The translations under genes and the position numbers were made by a program. This document shows, one piece after another, positions 1-12,852 of a stretch of DNA of 64,000 bases (positions are counted from its first letter, which is position 1; the number at the start of each line of letters is the position of its first letter). The notes under the pieces were generated by a model. It made no database searches and was not told the origin of the DNA. It worked only from the letters and a program-made list of their open reading frames with translations. The DNA comes from Hypomesus transpacificus (lineage: Eukaryota > Chordata > Actinopteri > Osmeriformes > Osmeridae): contig NC_061082.1 in NCBI RefSeq assembly GCF_021917145.1, forward strand, positions 16,347,682 through 16,411,681, read 5' to 3'.

Positions 1-1106
1 ATCTGTGAGGCTTGGTTATTTACAAGATGATGTCCTGGAACACCCTCAGCATCCCTTCACGCTACACTAATCTGCATTTGCAAGTTGAAGTCAATGAAGC
101 TGAATGACATAAAAGGTTCTCTCAAGGTACTTTAATCTCCTGCCGTTCCTGGACGGTAGAGGATGAAACTGTTGAATAAATTGGTTAGTTGGTGCAGTTT
201 ATGTATCCACACATAACACACAGTATCCACCTAAGGTAATGTTTTGGTAGCGTTGAGCCAATAAATAACCTGATGAAGATGATAAATGCCATGATGGGTA
301 TGATTATGGTTTTTATTTTATTTGTCACACATTGTTTTTCTAGGTTTTACAGGTTTTTCTTAAATTGGCATGTAAAAGACCATCTGAAAGCATGGGAATA
401 TTATTCCTTATTCTTTTAGATTTCCTCTAAAGGTGTCACATTCAGTCTTCTATCACTTGGTAGAAAATGATGAACAGATTTGAATTATATTTTTCTTATG
501 ATTGCCTCTTTGTTGTGGGTATTTATCTCAGTGTTCCTCAATTTGGTATGATCTGTATTAAAGGCAGGGCTACTGTAACTTTGTTGAGACTTTACTCATG
601 CCCTAGGCAAGTAGATTTAAGAGATGTTGCCATGTGCTAAGCCTATTTATTTAGCAGACTCTGTTCACTTCATGTGCACTCATGTCATTGCATTGAAGGT
701 ATGTTTTTTATTTATTTATGCTTAATTCTTATTAAGAATTGTTTATTTTACCATTTAGATAACACATTTCTCATCTTGTATTTAACGCTACTGGTTCTCC
801 TTGTACAAATATTTCACCGACCTGTTTTTAAAAACAATCCTCTGCTCATGGAACAGCAAAACCAATTGTCCTTCAAGTAGCCTTTAGACTGCCCTTTTTT
901 ACAATTACATTAATTACAACTAAAAACTTGTTTTGACACAAACATTCCACAAAGGTTCACCAGTTATTCATTTCCCTCTTAGCCACTGTTTTTCAGACCC
1001 TTGGGGTTTAAAGGAAGGATAATTTTGGATCCTTGGTTTGATGATAGGGTTCTGCCTGCAAGTTGTGGTCGTATGAGACCGGCACTGATCTCACAGTCCA
1101 GTGGTG

Positions 1107-1226
1107 TTCAGCACCCAGGACAGTGACCGTTGTTCAACACCCAGGACAGTGACCGTTGTTCAACACCCAGGACAGTGACCGTTGTTCAACACCCAGGACA
1201 GTGACCGTTGTTCAGCACCCAGGACA
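1107..1226. repeat. 26-bp minisatellite, about 4.6 copies
   Basis: The unit beginning TTCAACACCCAGGACAGTGA recurs at 1107, 1133, 1159, 1185 and (partly) 1211. Copies are almost identical, differing by an A/G change in the fifth base. It runs into an open frame ending at 1499 that resembles no family I know. Confidence 0.9.
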
Positions 1227-3049
1227 TCAGCATTCCGCTCAAGGGCTCACAGCTGGCTGCCCCTTATGATGGACCCTGGAAGTGGCTGCTCATCAGAGCA
1301 ACATAAAAAGACGGGGGAACCAGTACCCAGAGAGACATGTCTAACCCTGTTGTTAAACATCCTCACAGGCAGCAAGGTCTATCCATGGAGGATCGGTGAG
1401 CCCATCAAGAAGCCCAGCCAGTCTGAGGCTGCCAGGCCTGTCCAGTCACGCAGGTTCCACCTGAAGACTCGGGAGCGACCTTGGACCAAAAACTCTTAAC
1501 TTAATAAATGCCCTTGCGGGCTTACCTTTCCCCCTGCATCGGCCTAATGTTCTCTGCCTCATCACAAAGTACAGCTAAAGCTCTTAAAATGGTTTTAGGT
1601 AGCTAGATAGAGTTTGAGTGGAAATGTACATATGTGTCTGATAGTACAAAATAATATGTATCAGAAAGCCCTCTGGAATAAATATTGTTGACTTGTAAAT
1701 TACCGACAGTTGTGAAGCAGTTGAAACCACAAATTGTATATCATGTTTGTCTTCTTTTGGATCAAGACACTGAATGTACAGTGACGCTTTTGAAAGAAGC
1801 CCTCTAGAGACAAGAACATTTCAGGCATGCCAATATTTCTCAGCTGGCAGCCAAGTGTGGGATGTGGAAAGATGTCATTAGTAGACAGACAGGCTTCGGA
1901 AGCGAATGGAGCCACTTCAAGGCCAGATATCCAGCGACATGCAATTTCTCTGTCTTGTTTAACCTCACATCGATATGATGATTCTTCTGTTGTTTGTCCA
2001 AAATATGCAATCCAAGCTGATCACAGTCTAACAGAATTGCATTTCTATTTTGGATTAAAGGGTAAAAATCTTGCTTCTGAATTGACCAAATCCAACAACA
2101 CTCCAACAAAAAAGCAACATTTTGTTATTTCCAAAAACCTGACTGGATATGATTAGTTGTCAATCAAAAACAGTTTAACAAAGTGCAGAGTAAGTATACT
2201 ACACTGCATACCCTGCTCTTTTCTTGTGATTTACTATCAACCCCTTTTTAAAGTGAAAAATTCTCTTCTAACCTTCATAAATTGACCAAGCCTAAACCTC
2301 CCTCATTAAAATACACTATGCTGCCTACATGTTAACATCTCATTGGCCCTGACAGCTGTGTGTGTGGCCAAGCATGTGCGTCTTTGTCCTAGTTATCTAC
2401 TCAAGCTCTAACCTGTAAACAAGGCCCAGAAATGAGCATCCATCAGGGAGGAAATAGCCAAACAGATGTGGAACAGATATTACCTCAGGCTAAAAATGTT
2501 ACTAAGAAGTCACATGGGAGCTGTTTTGAAGCTGATGTCATGTATATTTACATGACAGTAGAATGTGTGTAGCGCTTGATACAATGTCTGTGTGTGGGAG
2601 TGAAGGTTCCGAAGTGTTTATTTTCTGGCTCCCTGTGATGTTGCAGACAGCCGTCCTCTGTGATAGCTCATGGAGGTCTCATGACAGTGACTGTCTTCTG
2701 TCAGTTCTATCCAACCAACATGTTTGGCATCATTTTAGGTTTCTTATTTTATTAGTCACGTTTTGAGAATATTTTCAGTATTGTTTAATCTACGTTTTAA
2801 AGGTTTTACTGATGTAACAGACCAAAAGTGAATGCATGTTCCTTTGTCCTCCAAAGGCATCACATTTTGTTTTCCATCGCAGCTATGTGTAAGAAGGTGA
2901 TGAACCCATTTGTATTATATTTTTTTCAGACTTTCTCTTTGTTGTGGATATTTCTATCATAGAATCTCCAGTTTGATCAGATCTGCTTTTTTAAATAATA
3001 ATTATATACACAGTTTGAAAATAAATTGGGACCAGAAAGAACATTTCAA

Positions 3050-3150
3050 CAGACACAAGTGTGGCAATAGCTCAACACGTAGGAAAAGGGTGAACTAATC
3101 TGAAAGGTTGTGATTTGATTCCTGGTTCCACTAAGACTTTAAAGTAGCTT
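3050..3150 (+). repeat. Degenerate tRNA-derived SINE-like fragment
   Basis: The stretch has a box-A-like segment (GGCAATAGCTCAACACGTAGG) and a box-B-like segment (GGTTGTGATTTGATTCC), in the order of a tRNA-derived SINE head. It is strongly diverged, with no clear tail. Confidence 0.35.
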
Positions 3151-4135
3151 TTTTTGTTTTCAAACGTTGCACATTGACATTGCACATTTGTCCCACACCA
3201 GGCAGAGACAGAGGCTGAGGTGAAGGTCTAGATGGAGGGTTTTCTTAGAGCAGAGGCAATTGTGTGGTAATGATATTGTGTGCTGTGTTCTTATGTTTTC
3301 AGATATATTCAGTCTTTTTTGTCCACCATTTATTCTGTGGATTTGAGATAGTCAGTAGTCTGAAAGTAGTATGAATCCATTGCTCTCCTGTAACCTTTGC
3401 AACAGATAATGCTGTGCTACTTCTTTGCCTGTGACAGTGGAAAGGGGTGCAGGTCTAGTGTACAGAATATGAAAGACAACTAATCCATTACTCCACCACC
3501 TATTTCTCCTCTGCCTATGGACATGTACAAAGACATAACAAAGTAAAGCAATTTTTGCTGTGAATTTTGGAACATTGTGGACCTTGTGATAAACCAGCGA
3601 GACCCTAAAATAAGGAAACAGCTGTTTATGATGGGTGATTAAATTATAAAATTAAAACAATGCAGGAGGACTAATGTAGCAATCAGATTCTCTGAACCAA
3701 AACCTCCCACAGAATAACCTTTACTGTGCAAGTCAGGCTTAAATTTAAAAGACTAAAAGAAAAACCGTATTAGAAACATCAACAAATTAAAAACGTCTGG
3801 ATCAACAGCGATCTAAAAACAGAATCAACAGGCGTTGCTTTTCCACGCTGGAGGCAACTGCGGGAATCGAAGGACCTGAAAACGACACCATGGTCACTGT
3901 TTTTCTTGTGCTGTGTTGTGTTGTGGCTCCATTGCTTAGAGAGGCCTGTCTCTCTCCAGAAACAGCTACATGAGAATTACAGGTGGTGGATGGCTTAAGG
4001 CAGAGGTGGCCTCGCTGAAAAGTCTGGTCACATCGCAGTGACCCTGGGAATGTAGAGAGCATGCTCAAATGAAAGGCCTTCCTAGGGACAGCAATAAACA
4101 GTCGCTGTACAGTTCACCCACCAAACGTACATCCA

Positions 4136-4152
4136 AACACACACACACACAC
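4136..4152. repeat. (AC)n microsatellite
   Basis: Alternating AC dinucleotides in intergenic DNA. Confidence 0.9.
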
Positions 4153-5374
4153 ATACACCTCCAACCATTTTTGTGTTGTATGGACATGCATGTACCGGTT
4201 GCATAAAGGGCAGCTGGTATTTGATGGCTGTAATTTTCTGAAGCGCTCTCTGCTCCCTACTTCATTAGAAAGTCAGCAGGAATGCGATAGGGGTGAGCGG
4301 AGAGTGACAGCAACATCTCAGCTGCTCCAAGGCGCTGCTGGCTGCTTGATTGCTACTGATGGGGATGCCTCTGATGTGGTGCAGGAAAGGTCTAAAATAG
4401 GAACGCAACACAGATTTACATCATCCCCTGCGAATGGAATGATCCGAAAATAAGAATAAGTATTCGAAAAGAACAGAACACAGTACAGGCGACATACTGT
4501 AAAGCTTTGTGAATTAAGTGTACTGTGTATCTTGGTCAATCTCTCTCTCTCTTTGTCTATTCCAGAATTGGTCAATTTCCTTATTTATCTCTCTACCTCT
4601 GTTACTCTGTCACTCTTGGTTGTTTTCTCTTTCGATTCTTTGTATCTTAAGTAGAGAAAAGGGAATTTTCTTCTCATGTCATATTAGATTTGGTCGACAG
4701 TTGTGAAGAGATTTGGAAATAATATCTGTTTACAATATATAGGACTGCATTATATTAGTGAATTTCATTATTTGAACAGTATAGAGTTGAATATAGTCTG
4801 CATTCAGTTTTCCGGGGGAATTTCAGAAGTGACGTTCACATCATAACACATTTTTTCTTCCAAGGAAAGTGAAAGTCACATTGAAATATATTTTTGAATC
4901 TGAATAGATTTTTTTATTTTTTTTTATGAAGGCTTTTTATCTTTAAGTCATTGTTCTGATGTGCTAATGAAAACAAGCCATTGTCATGCTTTGATGTAGA
5001 AAAGTCAGGAAACTGCAAATAATGTTAAATAGGGGCAAAACAATAAGCAGAGTCATGACAGGAAGCTTAACTGAATATGTTGGAAGGGGACAATAGGTGG
5101 AGAGAAAGAGAGACTGCAGGTTATTACTGTAGGAGTTGAAGGGCTCCAGGATTTATTGACTGGCAGAATTCTCTTCCATCTTTGTTGCTTTTCATAACCC
5201 TCTAAACCCTTAATAGAAGCTTTTGATACCCATAGATCAACCCACTATATTCAAAGTTATTGATAACTTGTAATAATATAATCTCTCAAGTGACAGTGTG
5301 AACCAATGGGAAATTAAAGCACCTGGAGCTAGTATTGAATGAGTTTACTGATTCTCTGAATTATTGGTGACAAC

Positions 5375-5625
5375 ATGTGGGCTCATTTGATGTCTCCTCT
5401 TTTTAGTTTGGTACTCTTCTTGGTTCTCTCTCTATTCACTCCATCTTCTCAGGCCAAGGAGAGTGACAAACTCTATTTTCCTCCTCATCTGCTGCCACCT
5501 CCTCTCCTCGTCTCCTATTTTCTCATCTTCTCTCCCCCCCGCACACCAACCTCTCCTCTCCCCTCCTCTACTTCCCCTTTTCTCCTCTCCCCTCCTTTCC
5601 TCCCCTCTCAATTCTTTGCAGCTGC
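5375..5625. repeat. Pyrimidine-rich low-complexity tract
   Basis: Dominated by CTCC/CCTCT blocks on the plus strand. The open frames across it are artefacts of base composition. Confidence 0.75.
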
Positions 5626-7142
5626 TGATCCCTTTGATTATTTACACTTGAAATGATAATTACATCATAATCTGAGCACAGCTGCGCTATTTACATATAG
5701 ACATCACACAGACCAAATTTGTGTGACAAAGAGAGAGGGAAGAACCTGATAGTGTTGTGAAATTAATACATTAACAGGATTCAGATAGTATGTATGGCAC
5801 AGCATGATGAATGTGTGGTTTATCAAACTAATAACAGACTGGTTAGTGAGTCATGGGCAGTGAGAGGAGAATTTTTGCCTCCATTACTTTACCCACATCA
5901 GAGAGAGGATGTACAATTTAGCCTTACTATGTTTTTTTTAAATGAGGTGGGCAACAAAAAAGGATGCTTCCTTGAATTTCAGATGTGACGTTCACATCGA
6001 AAAGTGTACATTTCTCTTCCAAGGAAATGGAAAGTCACGGCTAATAATGAGGACCGGGTTGGAACTTCCTAGGCTTGGTAATGTCCTGCGAGACTGGAAG
6101 ATCCCAGACCTCCACAGTCAACACAAACTGAAGACATGAATATAGGAACTGGGTCGGCTCATATCACAGAGCAGAAATTAAATTAAACTTTATAGTTCAG
6201 TAGTTGGACTTTTAGTCTTTGGAATTATAGTTTAATGGAGCAAACAACTAGACATTGGAGTTCTAATTGGTCTGTAAACAATTGTTTTGAAGATAGAAGA
6301 CTTTATTTTAAATACCTGCTTAAAGACAACATAACCAATAAAATGCACAACTTACAACCAGACTAATTTCAAATACGTTAAAAGTCTAAACAAAGAATGT
6401 TAATACTTTTCAAATAAATCAAGTAATATTCTGTAAAAACATGGCATGATATTGATAAACTGCTGTCTTAATATTTACTTCACATTGCACAAAGAGGAGT
6501 ATGGCTGCAACATTGTCATGCAAGTAAAGGCAGTGATGAGAGAAATACTAAAATTGTTTTCTTTCTCACGCAATGTATTCTCACCCATGCAACTCAATTT
6601 CAACACTAACTGTTACTATTTGTCAGTCCTCCAGAGAAAGGTGTAGGTCTAAATTCATTTTTTGAATATATTTATATATCATTGAAAATACAGATGTTTA
6701 AATTCATAAGTAAAGATACACATTTACCTGTAATTTTCTTCTTCAACATTCATGATGATCTGTTGCATAATCAACATAAGGAGGGATGTATTTAGAGAAC
6801 TATGCAAGTGGCGTTCTTGACACCCAAAACTAGTTAGCCTACCCAACTATTCATAGTGGCGCACATAGTTTAGTATTGTGTCACCAGGATCGATCAAATA
6901 ATATTTGTCGCAACACTGCATTATCTTAGTAGGCTATTATGCCTCTAAAAACTACAATATTTGTTGTCATTTCATGTGACAAATGTTTATTCTCAAGATA
7001 GACAAACCAGAATGAAAAAGGGAGTCAATAAAGACAAACTCTCCTCTCTATGTGCAGAAGGCCAAAATGTTTATGTTAGTTCTGTCGACACCGGTACAAG
7101 GACAACGTTGTCTTCGGAAGTTGCTGTGCGCAGATTGCACAG

Positions 7143-8090
<948 letters not shown>

Positions 8091-8326
8091 TTATCTCCTG
8101 CGCTGGTAGGAGGGGTCGACTCGACAGCTGATCCAGGGATCCGAGGTCATGGTTAACTCTTTACCGACAAACCAAAAAGTAGGCTATTAAAGTAGACCTA
8201 ATGTCATTCATTCTTGCTGTTCATTTAAATCTGTATAGGCAGTAGCGTACACTATTTAAATGGTATTACAGTTTAGACAAATATTGGAAAAATCTTTTGT
8301 AAGCCTGCATGTTTTCTTCTATCTGC

Positions 8327-8327
<1 letters not shown>

Positions 8328-8362
<35 letters not shown>
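8328..8362. repeat. C35 homopolymer
   Basis: An uninterrupted run of 35 cytosines on the plus strand, about 300 bp upstream of the KCTD12 start. Run length in the assembly may be unreliable. Confidence 0.9.
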
Positions 8363-8364
<2 letters not shown>

Positions 8365-8989
8365 GTGCCGTCTTTGATGCCCTTATGGTAGTTTAAACAT
8401 GATAAACGGTCCTGTACAGTGGCCTAGCGTGCAAGAAAACATAATGTCCCTTCTAGGATGCCCTACCTGTGGAAGAAACCTTGATGCAGTGCCCTCTGGG
8501 TAACCTACCAGTGGAGAAAAGATGCATTTTATTTTGACTCAAGCATAATAACATGAGTCCAACTTATTCAATTCCATAAAGCTTTTCTGGAGGCACAAAT
8601 TATTGCGGAAAAAAATGGCTTGTGCACGCTCGTATTTACCTAAGATGATATCAAACTTATGTCAATGAACTGTACATATAATGAGTTAAGCAAGGGTATA
8701 CACTATATACAAGGGTTACAAGGGTGAGTATAGTGTATTGTATTACACACTTCCTGTGTGCAAACTTGGCAGGAAAAAAAAAGTGATGAGTAACTCTAAT
8801 GAGGGGCCTGTGCCCCAGTAGAGCTTTATATCTAGCAACACCACTCTCCCCACCATATGCAGCTGGTGCCCTTTTTATTTTTTTCGCCCCTGCCTCTCAT
8901 ATAGCCTTAGTTGGCCACTGGCTTCTGTAACGAGGGAAGAATCATCACAAATCCAGAAAAAAAAATGGTATAGCCCTTTTTACAAGCAA

Positions 8990-9137
8990 TGTCACAGAGG
9001 GCTTCACATACGCTCATTGAATTGCCCCTCAACCAACCTAAACCCTCAAGGAAGACAAGGAAAAACTCCCAGAAAAACTCACAAGAGGAGAAAAAATGGA
9101 AGAAACCTTGGGAGGAGCAATTCAGTGAGGGATCCCC
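8990..9137. repeat. Dispersed teleost repeat fragment
   Basis: Contains AATTGCCCCTCAACCAACC, GACAAGGAAAAACTCCC and ACCTTGGGAGGAGCAATTCA. I recognise this combination as a common interspersed repeat in fish genomes. Class not determined. Confidence 0.5.
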
Positions 9138-9302
9138 TCCATCAGACCGTTCACCCATACATACTGTCGTGCTGAGGTGCGCTGCCAGGGAAAAATAACT
9201 GCTTGCTCTTAATCAATTTCAATTGACTGTCCCAAGGCAGAAAGTAGGCCAACACTGACATCTAACGGAATTATGATGGAAATACAGCCACTGTAGACAT
9301 AT

Positions 9303-9493
9303 ATTTACAGTTAGTCATTTAGCAGACGCTCTTATCCAGAGCGACTTACAGTAAGTACAGTGGACATTCCCCCGAGGCAAGTAGGGTGAAGTGCCTTGCC
9401 TAAGGACACAGCATCATTTTGCACAGCCAGGAATCGAACCATCAACCTTCTGATTAATAGCCCAATTCCCTAACCGCTCAGCCATCTGATTCC
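9303..9493 (+). repeat. tRNA-like dispersed repeat, copy 1
   Basis: Begins near TTAGCAGACGCTCTTATCCA, then GCGACTTACAGTAAGTACAG, GTGCCTTGCCTAAGGACACA, and ends with GGAATCGAACCATCAACC before a CCGCTCAGCCATCTGATTCC end. The GGAATCGAACC motif is a tRNA T-arm-like (complementary box B) sequence. This is a very common fish repeat; copy 2 lies about 1 kb away in the same orientation. Confidence 0.75.
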
Positions 9494-10326
9494 ATACAAA
9501 CCCTCTGCATCAATGACAGAGTCATGGAAGGAGTCCCGTCCCCCGTCCCCCATCGGTTGAGATGGTCACATAATAGATGTACTCAAAGAAGGTGAACACA
9601 CTGCTGAGCTGTGGTGTATAAGCCACGTTGCACACCCAGTAGAGCTTGAACATCTTTTCCACAGTGCATGTCAGGCCATCATCTACACTCTGTCACTCGC
9701 GATGAAGATGTACTGCCGTGTTGTGCTCTTCAGATTGCCAATGCAAATCAGCTGTGGTTGGTTCCTTGATGCAGGGTCCAAGTTGATGCAGAGAGATGCA
9801 GTGGTTCCAGTTTTAGAGATGAGGAAAAATAGAAACAGAGCAAGACCTTTGACAGGTTCAGGGTCAAGGTCTGGGCCCTGGGGAGAAAGAAGGGCGGGAA
9901 AATACTTTTTACACACTGAATAGTGTGATGAGTTTACAAATAAATCTCAATCCCAAAATAATCTGACTACATAGAAATTGGGCGGTGCAGTCTTCCTTCA
10001 CTTTACAAAAATGTTCAATGTTACAATTAATTACTGTGTAATTATTCTAGCCTTTTGGGAAGTTGGTAGCCCTAAACAACACATTTTGTTTGTAACATAC
10101 ATATCCTTGGCTCCTACTTCCTATTAGATGAAGGGGTGTTGTTTGTAGCACCTAAGCCTTTTAGTATATCTTCTCCTTTTACGCAACATCAACAAAGAAA
10201 GAGTGCCACCAATAAATCATTACAAGGTCAATTAGAGTAACGAGTTGCAATTAGAATATTGACACTACATTACTTACTGGCAGCGAAATAACCTTTTACA
10301 TTTTAAATAAAATTATTACAATTTGG

Positions 10327-10515
10327 TTACATTTACATATTTAGCAGACACTCTTATCCACAGCGACTTACAGTAAGTACAGGACATTCTCCCCGAGGCA
10401 AGTAGGGTGAAGTGCCTTGCGCAAAGACACAACATCATGTGCACCGGCCAGGAATCGATCAGGCAACCTTCAGATTACTAGCCCGATTCCCTCACCGTTC
10501 ACCCACCTGACTCCT
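10327..10515 (+). repeat. tRNA-like dispersed repeat, copy 2
   Basis: Same family and orientation as the copy at 9.3 kb (TTAGCAGACACTCTTATCCA, GTGCCTTGCGCAAAGACACA, GGAATCGATCAGGCAACC). It is independently diverged, so a separate insertion is more likely than a recent tandem duplication. Confidence 0.75.
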
Positions 10516-10879
10516 TTGGTTGCCTTCAAGTTTTTATGACAGTATATGTCCCTTCTGTATAAACTCTGAAATGAGTTTTTGCAGGTTGGGATGTCTGCAG
10601 TGTCAAAGTGAGCGAGCAACGAAGCTCCTGCGGGTAGCCTAACTCATGCAGGCGTCCAATGGGTGATGGTTATAGGGACCAGACAAATTACTTCTGCAAT
10701 TATTCCAGCCACAAGGTGGAGTCAGTTTTGTGCCAACACTGGTGACCTATCAAAAACTGTGACTTGGGGTCACTGTTCTAACGGCTTGCCATACTGTTCA
10801 GAAAATGTTAGGTTTAGGGTTGGGGTAAGGATTAGGGCTTGAACATTTCCTATAGTAAGCTGTTAGAACACTGACCCAT

Positions 10880-11060
10880 GGGCCCTGTTCCATAAAGCGA
10901 GTTTATCGAATTGGCTAGGCTTATGTCAGTTATTCAGACTGATTTCAAGTTTATTCGGTTCCATAAAGCCAGCTCAATGTAGTTCGAACTTAGTAACTAT
11001 GGCAATTTATTCTGCAAAACTAACCTGGTCTGGGGCAGGTTCACTGTGAGGCTTAGCACG
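10880..11060. repeat. MITE-like fragment with repeated GTTCCATAAAG motif
   Basis: Carries GGGCCCTGTTCCATAAAGCG followed about 80 bp later by GGTTCCATAAAGCCAGC, resembling interspersed repeats common in fish. Termini and target duplication not resolved. Confidence 0.4.
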
Positions 11061-12410
11061 TGTTGTTGCTAGAGCAGACCTTCCTGTAACACTGACCCTA
11101 TGAGAAAACGATGATTCACCACATACTTTCTAGCACGATGCCTTTTTTTTTACCACTATCAGTTCAATATGTACATTTATAGAAAATCGACTTAAAAATA
11201 TAAATAAACATTACACAATGATGAACAATGATTTCAGAATGATACAAACCTACTTAGCCTACTTTAAATGTATGACTATATGGTATTTTGTGATATCAAA
11301 TTAATTAAGCTGATGCTTCACACGTCTAAAAGAGGCTGTAAGAATCATGAACCCCCTGCCTTAGTGACTGATCTCTCCCATATATATATTGATAGTTATA
11401 TATTAATATTTACATTAATCTCATTCTGCTGGTTTAATATTTATTTTTATTTAAATAAATAAAAAAATAAAAAATAATATGCTCTGGTTGTCATGCCGTG
11501 GCCATGGCAGATTTATCTTCAGTGTACCCCTGTTCTGTCAATTGTCTTCACCTGTGTCTTGTTGAGTGGCTTCAGTTCTCATTAGTGTTATTGGTTGTCA
11601 CCTGTGTCTTGTTTGGTTCTGTATTCAAGTCCCTGTTTCATGTCCACTCAGTCATCGTTTCTATGTTTCTAGGTCTGGCTGTAGGCCTATGTGAGTATCT
11701 CTGCTGTGTTCTTGTTCAACGAAAGTAAAGTCCTGTGTTCCTTTCATCCTGCTTTCTGTTTAAGTTTAATAGCCTGTTTTTTTGTGGTTATTTATAAGGT
11801 GGTTTTGGGTTAGTTGCCTGTAAATGTATGTTTTGTGTATTTATTTTCTCTTTGTGTATTTATTTTCTCTGTAGTATGTTGCTGATCCTGAGTACACACT
11901 TGGTTCTAGTGTCAACATGTTCAGACTGACCAATAAATACGTTCAGAATGACCAATAAATACGTTTTGTATGGATATCCAATTCAAAGCAGGAAAACCAG
12001 AGTTGTGACATTTAGTTGTTTCCCTATTCAGGAGCCATAAGCTCTGTGGTGTGTGAAGTCTTATGAGCAAAGTTGTGCAAGTCAGACACTGATGTGTTGG
12101 ATTATCCCCATGACTGTTCATCAGACTCACAGCTGATTCGGATGTCTCAAAGCCTTGGAAGTGTTAACGTTTTACAGCAAAGAAGTCTCTAGTCTACAGT
12201 GTAGTAGATGCACTACTTCCCTAAGGCTGTAAACTTGACATGACCTCATTCAAATTGTAGAGTTCACAAGAATAGATTAACTTTGCCTGCCAAGATGGAC
12301 ATTTTGGCAGTCCTTTCATATGTGTATATCCATAACATATACACATAACTGGACATCTTAATGGCTATCTTAAATGAAAATGTCAATATTTTTTAAAAGG
12401 CTATCTTCTC

Positions 12411-12563
12411 AGTGTCCCAGTGGCTCACTGGGTAAGAGCACATATTGATAAGGCTGACACATTGGGATCAAATATGGCATATCCTGCACCTCTGTCCCTG
12501 CTTTTATGTCTCTCTCCAAATGTCTTATCAAAACAAAGCACAAAAGGGCCCCAATAATATACA
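12411..12563 (+). repeat. tRNA-derived SINE
   Basis: A box-A-like stretch (TGGCTCACTGGGTAAGAGC) is followed about 25 bp later by a box-B-like stretch (TTGGGATCAAATATGGC), then a CTGTCCCTGC / TGTCTCTCTCC body. The organisation matches the SINE at 43.8 kb. Confidence 0.6.
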
Positions 12564-12852
12564 GCTTCCCAAAATATCCAGAATTAAACTAACTAAACGC
12601 CAGTTTAATTTATTGGGTGTCACCTTCCACAATACTACACTTATGGATTATTTAGGTTTTCCGACTCATCTGGAAAATGAAACCTTACAATTACCTGATT
12701 TGGGAAGTGAGAGTCACCAGTTCCCAAAGAGATCTTGCCCTTGTTTCATCATTCTGGTTTGTTGTTAAACCACCCCAACCGGCTTATTGCCGGTATAAAT
12801 GGGATGGAAATGACAGTCTTAAATGAACTGCATGCAAAGGAGCTACAGCACC

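Larger units (their letters stand above)
1..7142. other. Intergenic region, no gene recognised
   Basis: AT-rich sequence with only short, unconvincing open frames. It holds the 26-bp minisatellite near 1.1 kb, a degenerate tRNA-like repeat near 3.1 kb, an (AC)n tract near 4.14 kb and a pyrimidine-rich stretch near 5.4-5.6 kb. The last several hundred bases probably include the 3' UTR of the KCTD12-like gene on the minus strand; an AATAAA on that strand lies at 6986-6991. I see no conserved protein or RNA gene here. Confidence 0.6.

Noticed and set aside
1182-1499. 105-codon frame near the left edge
   Set aside because: Begins inside a minisatellite, no similarity recognised, no promoter or splice support.
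5375-5656. Two overlapping frames in the CTCC-rich tract
   Set aside because: Leucine/serine/proline-rich low-complexity translations caused by the pyrimidine tract.
9303-10515. Two tRNA-like sequences as possible functional tRNA genes
   Set aside because: They lack a full cloverleaf and occur as diverged members of a common dispersed fish repeat.
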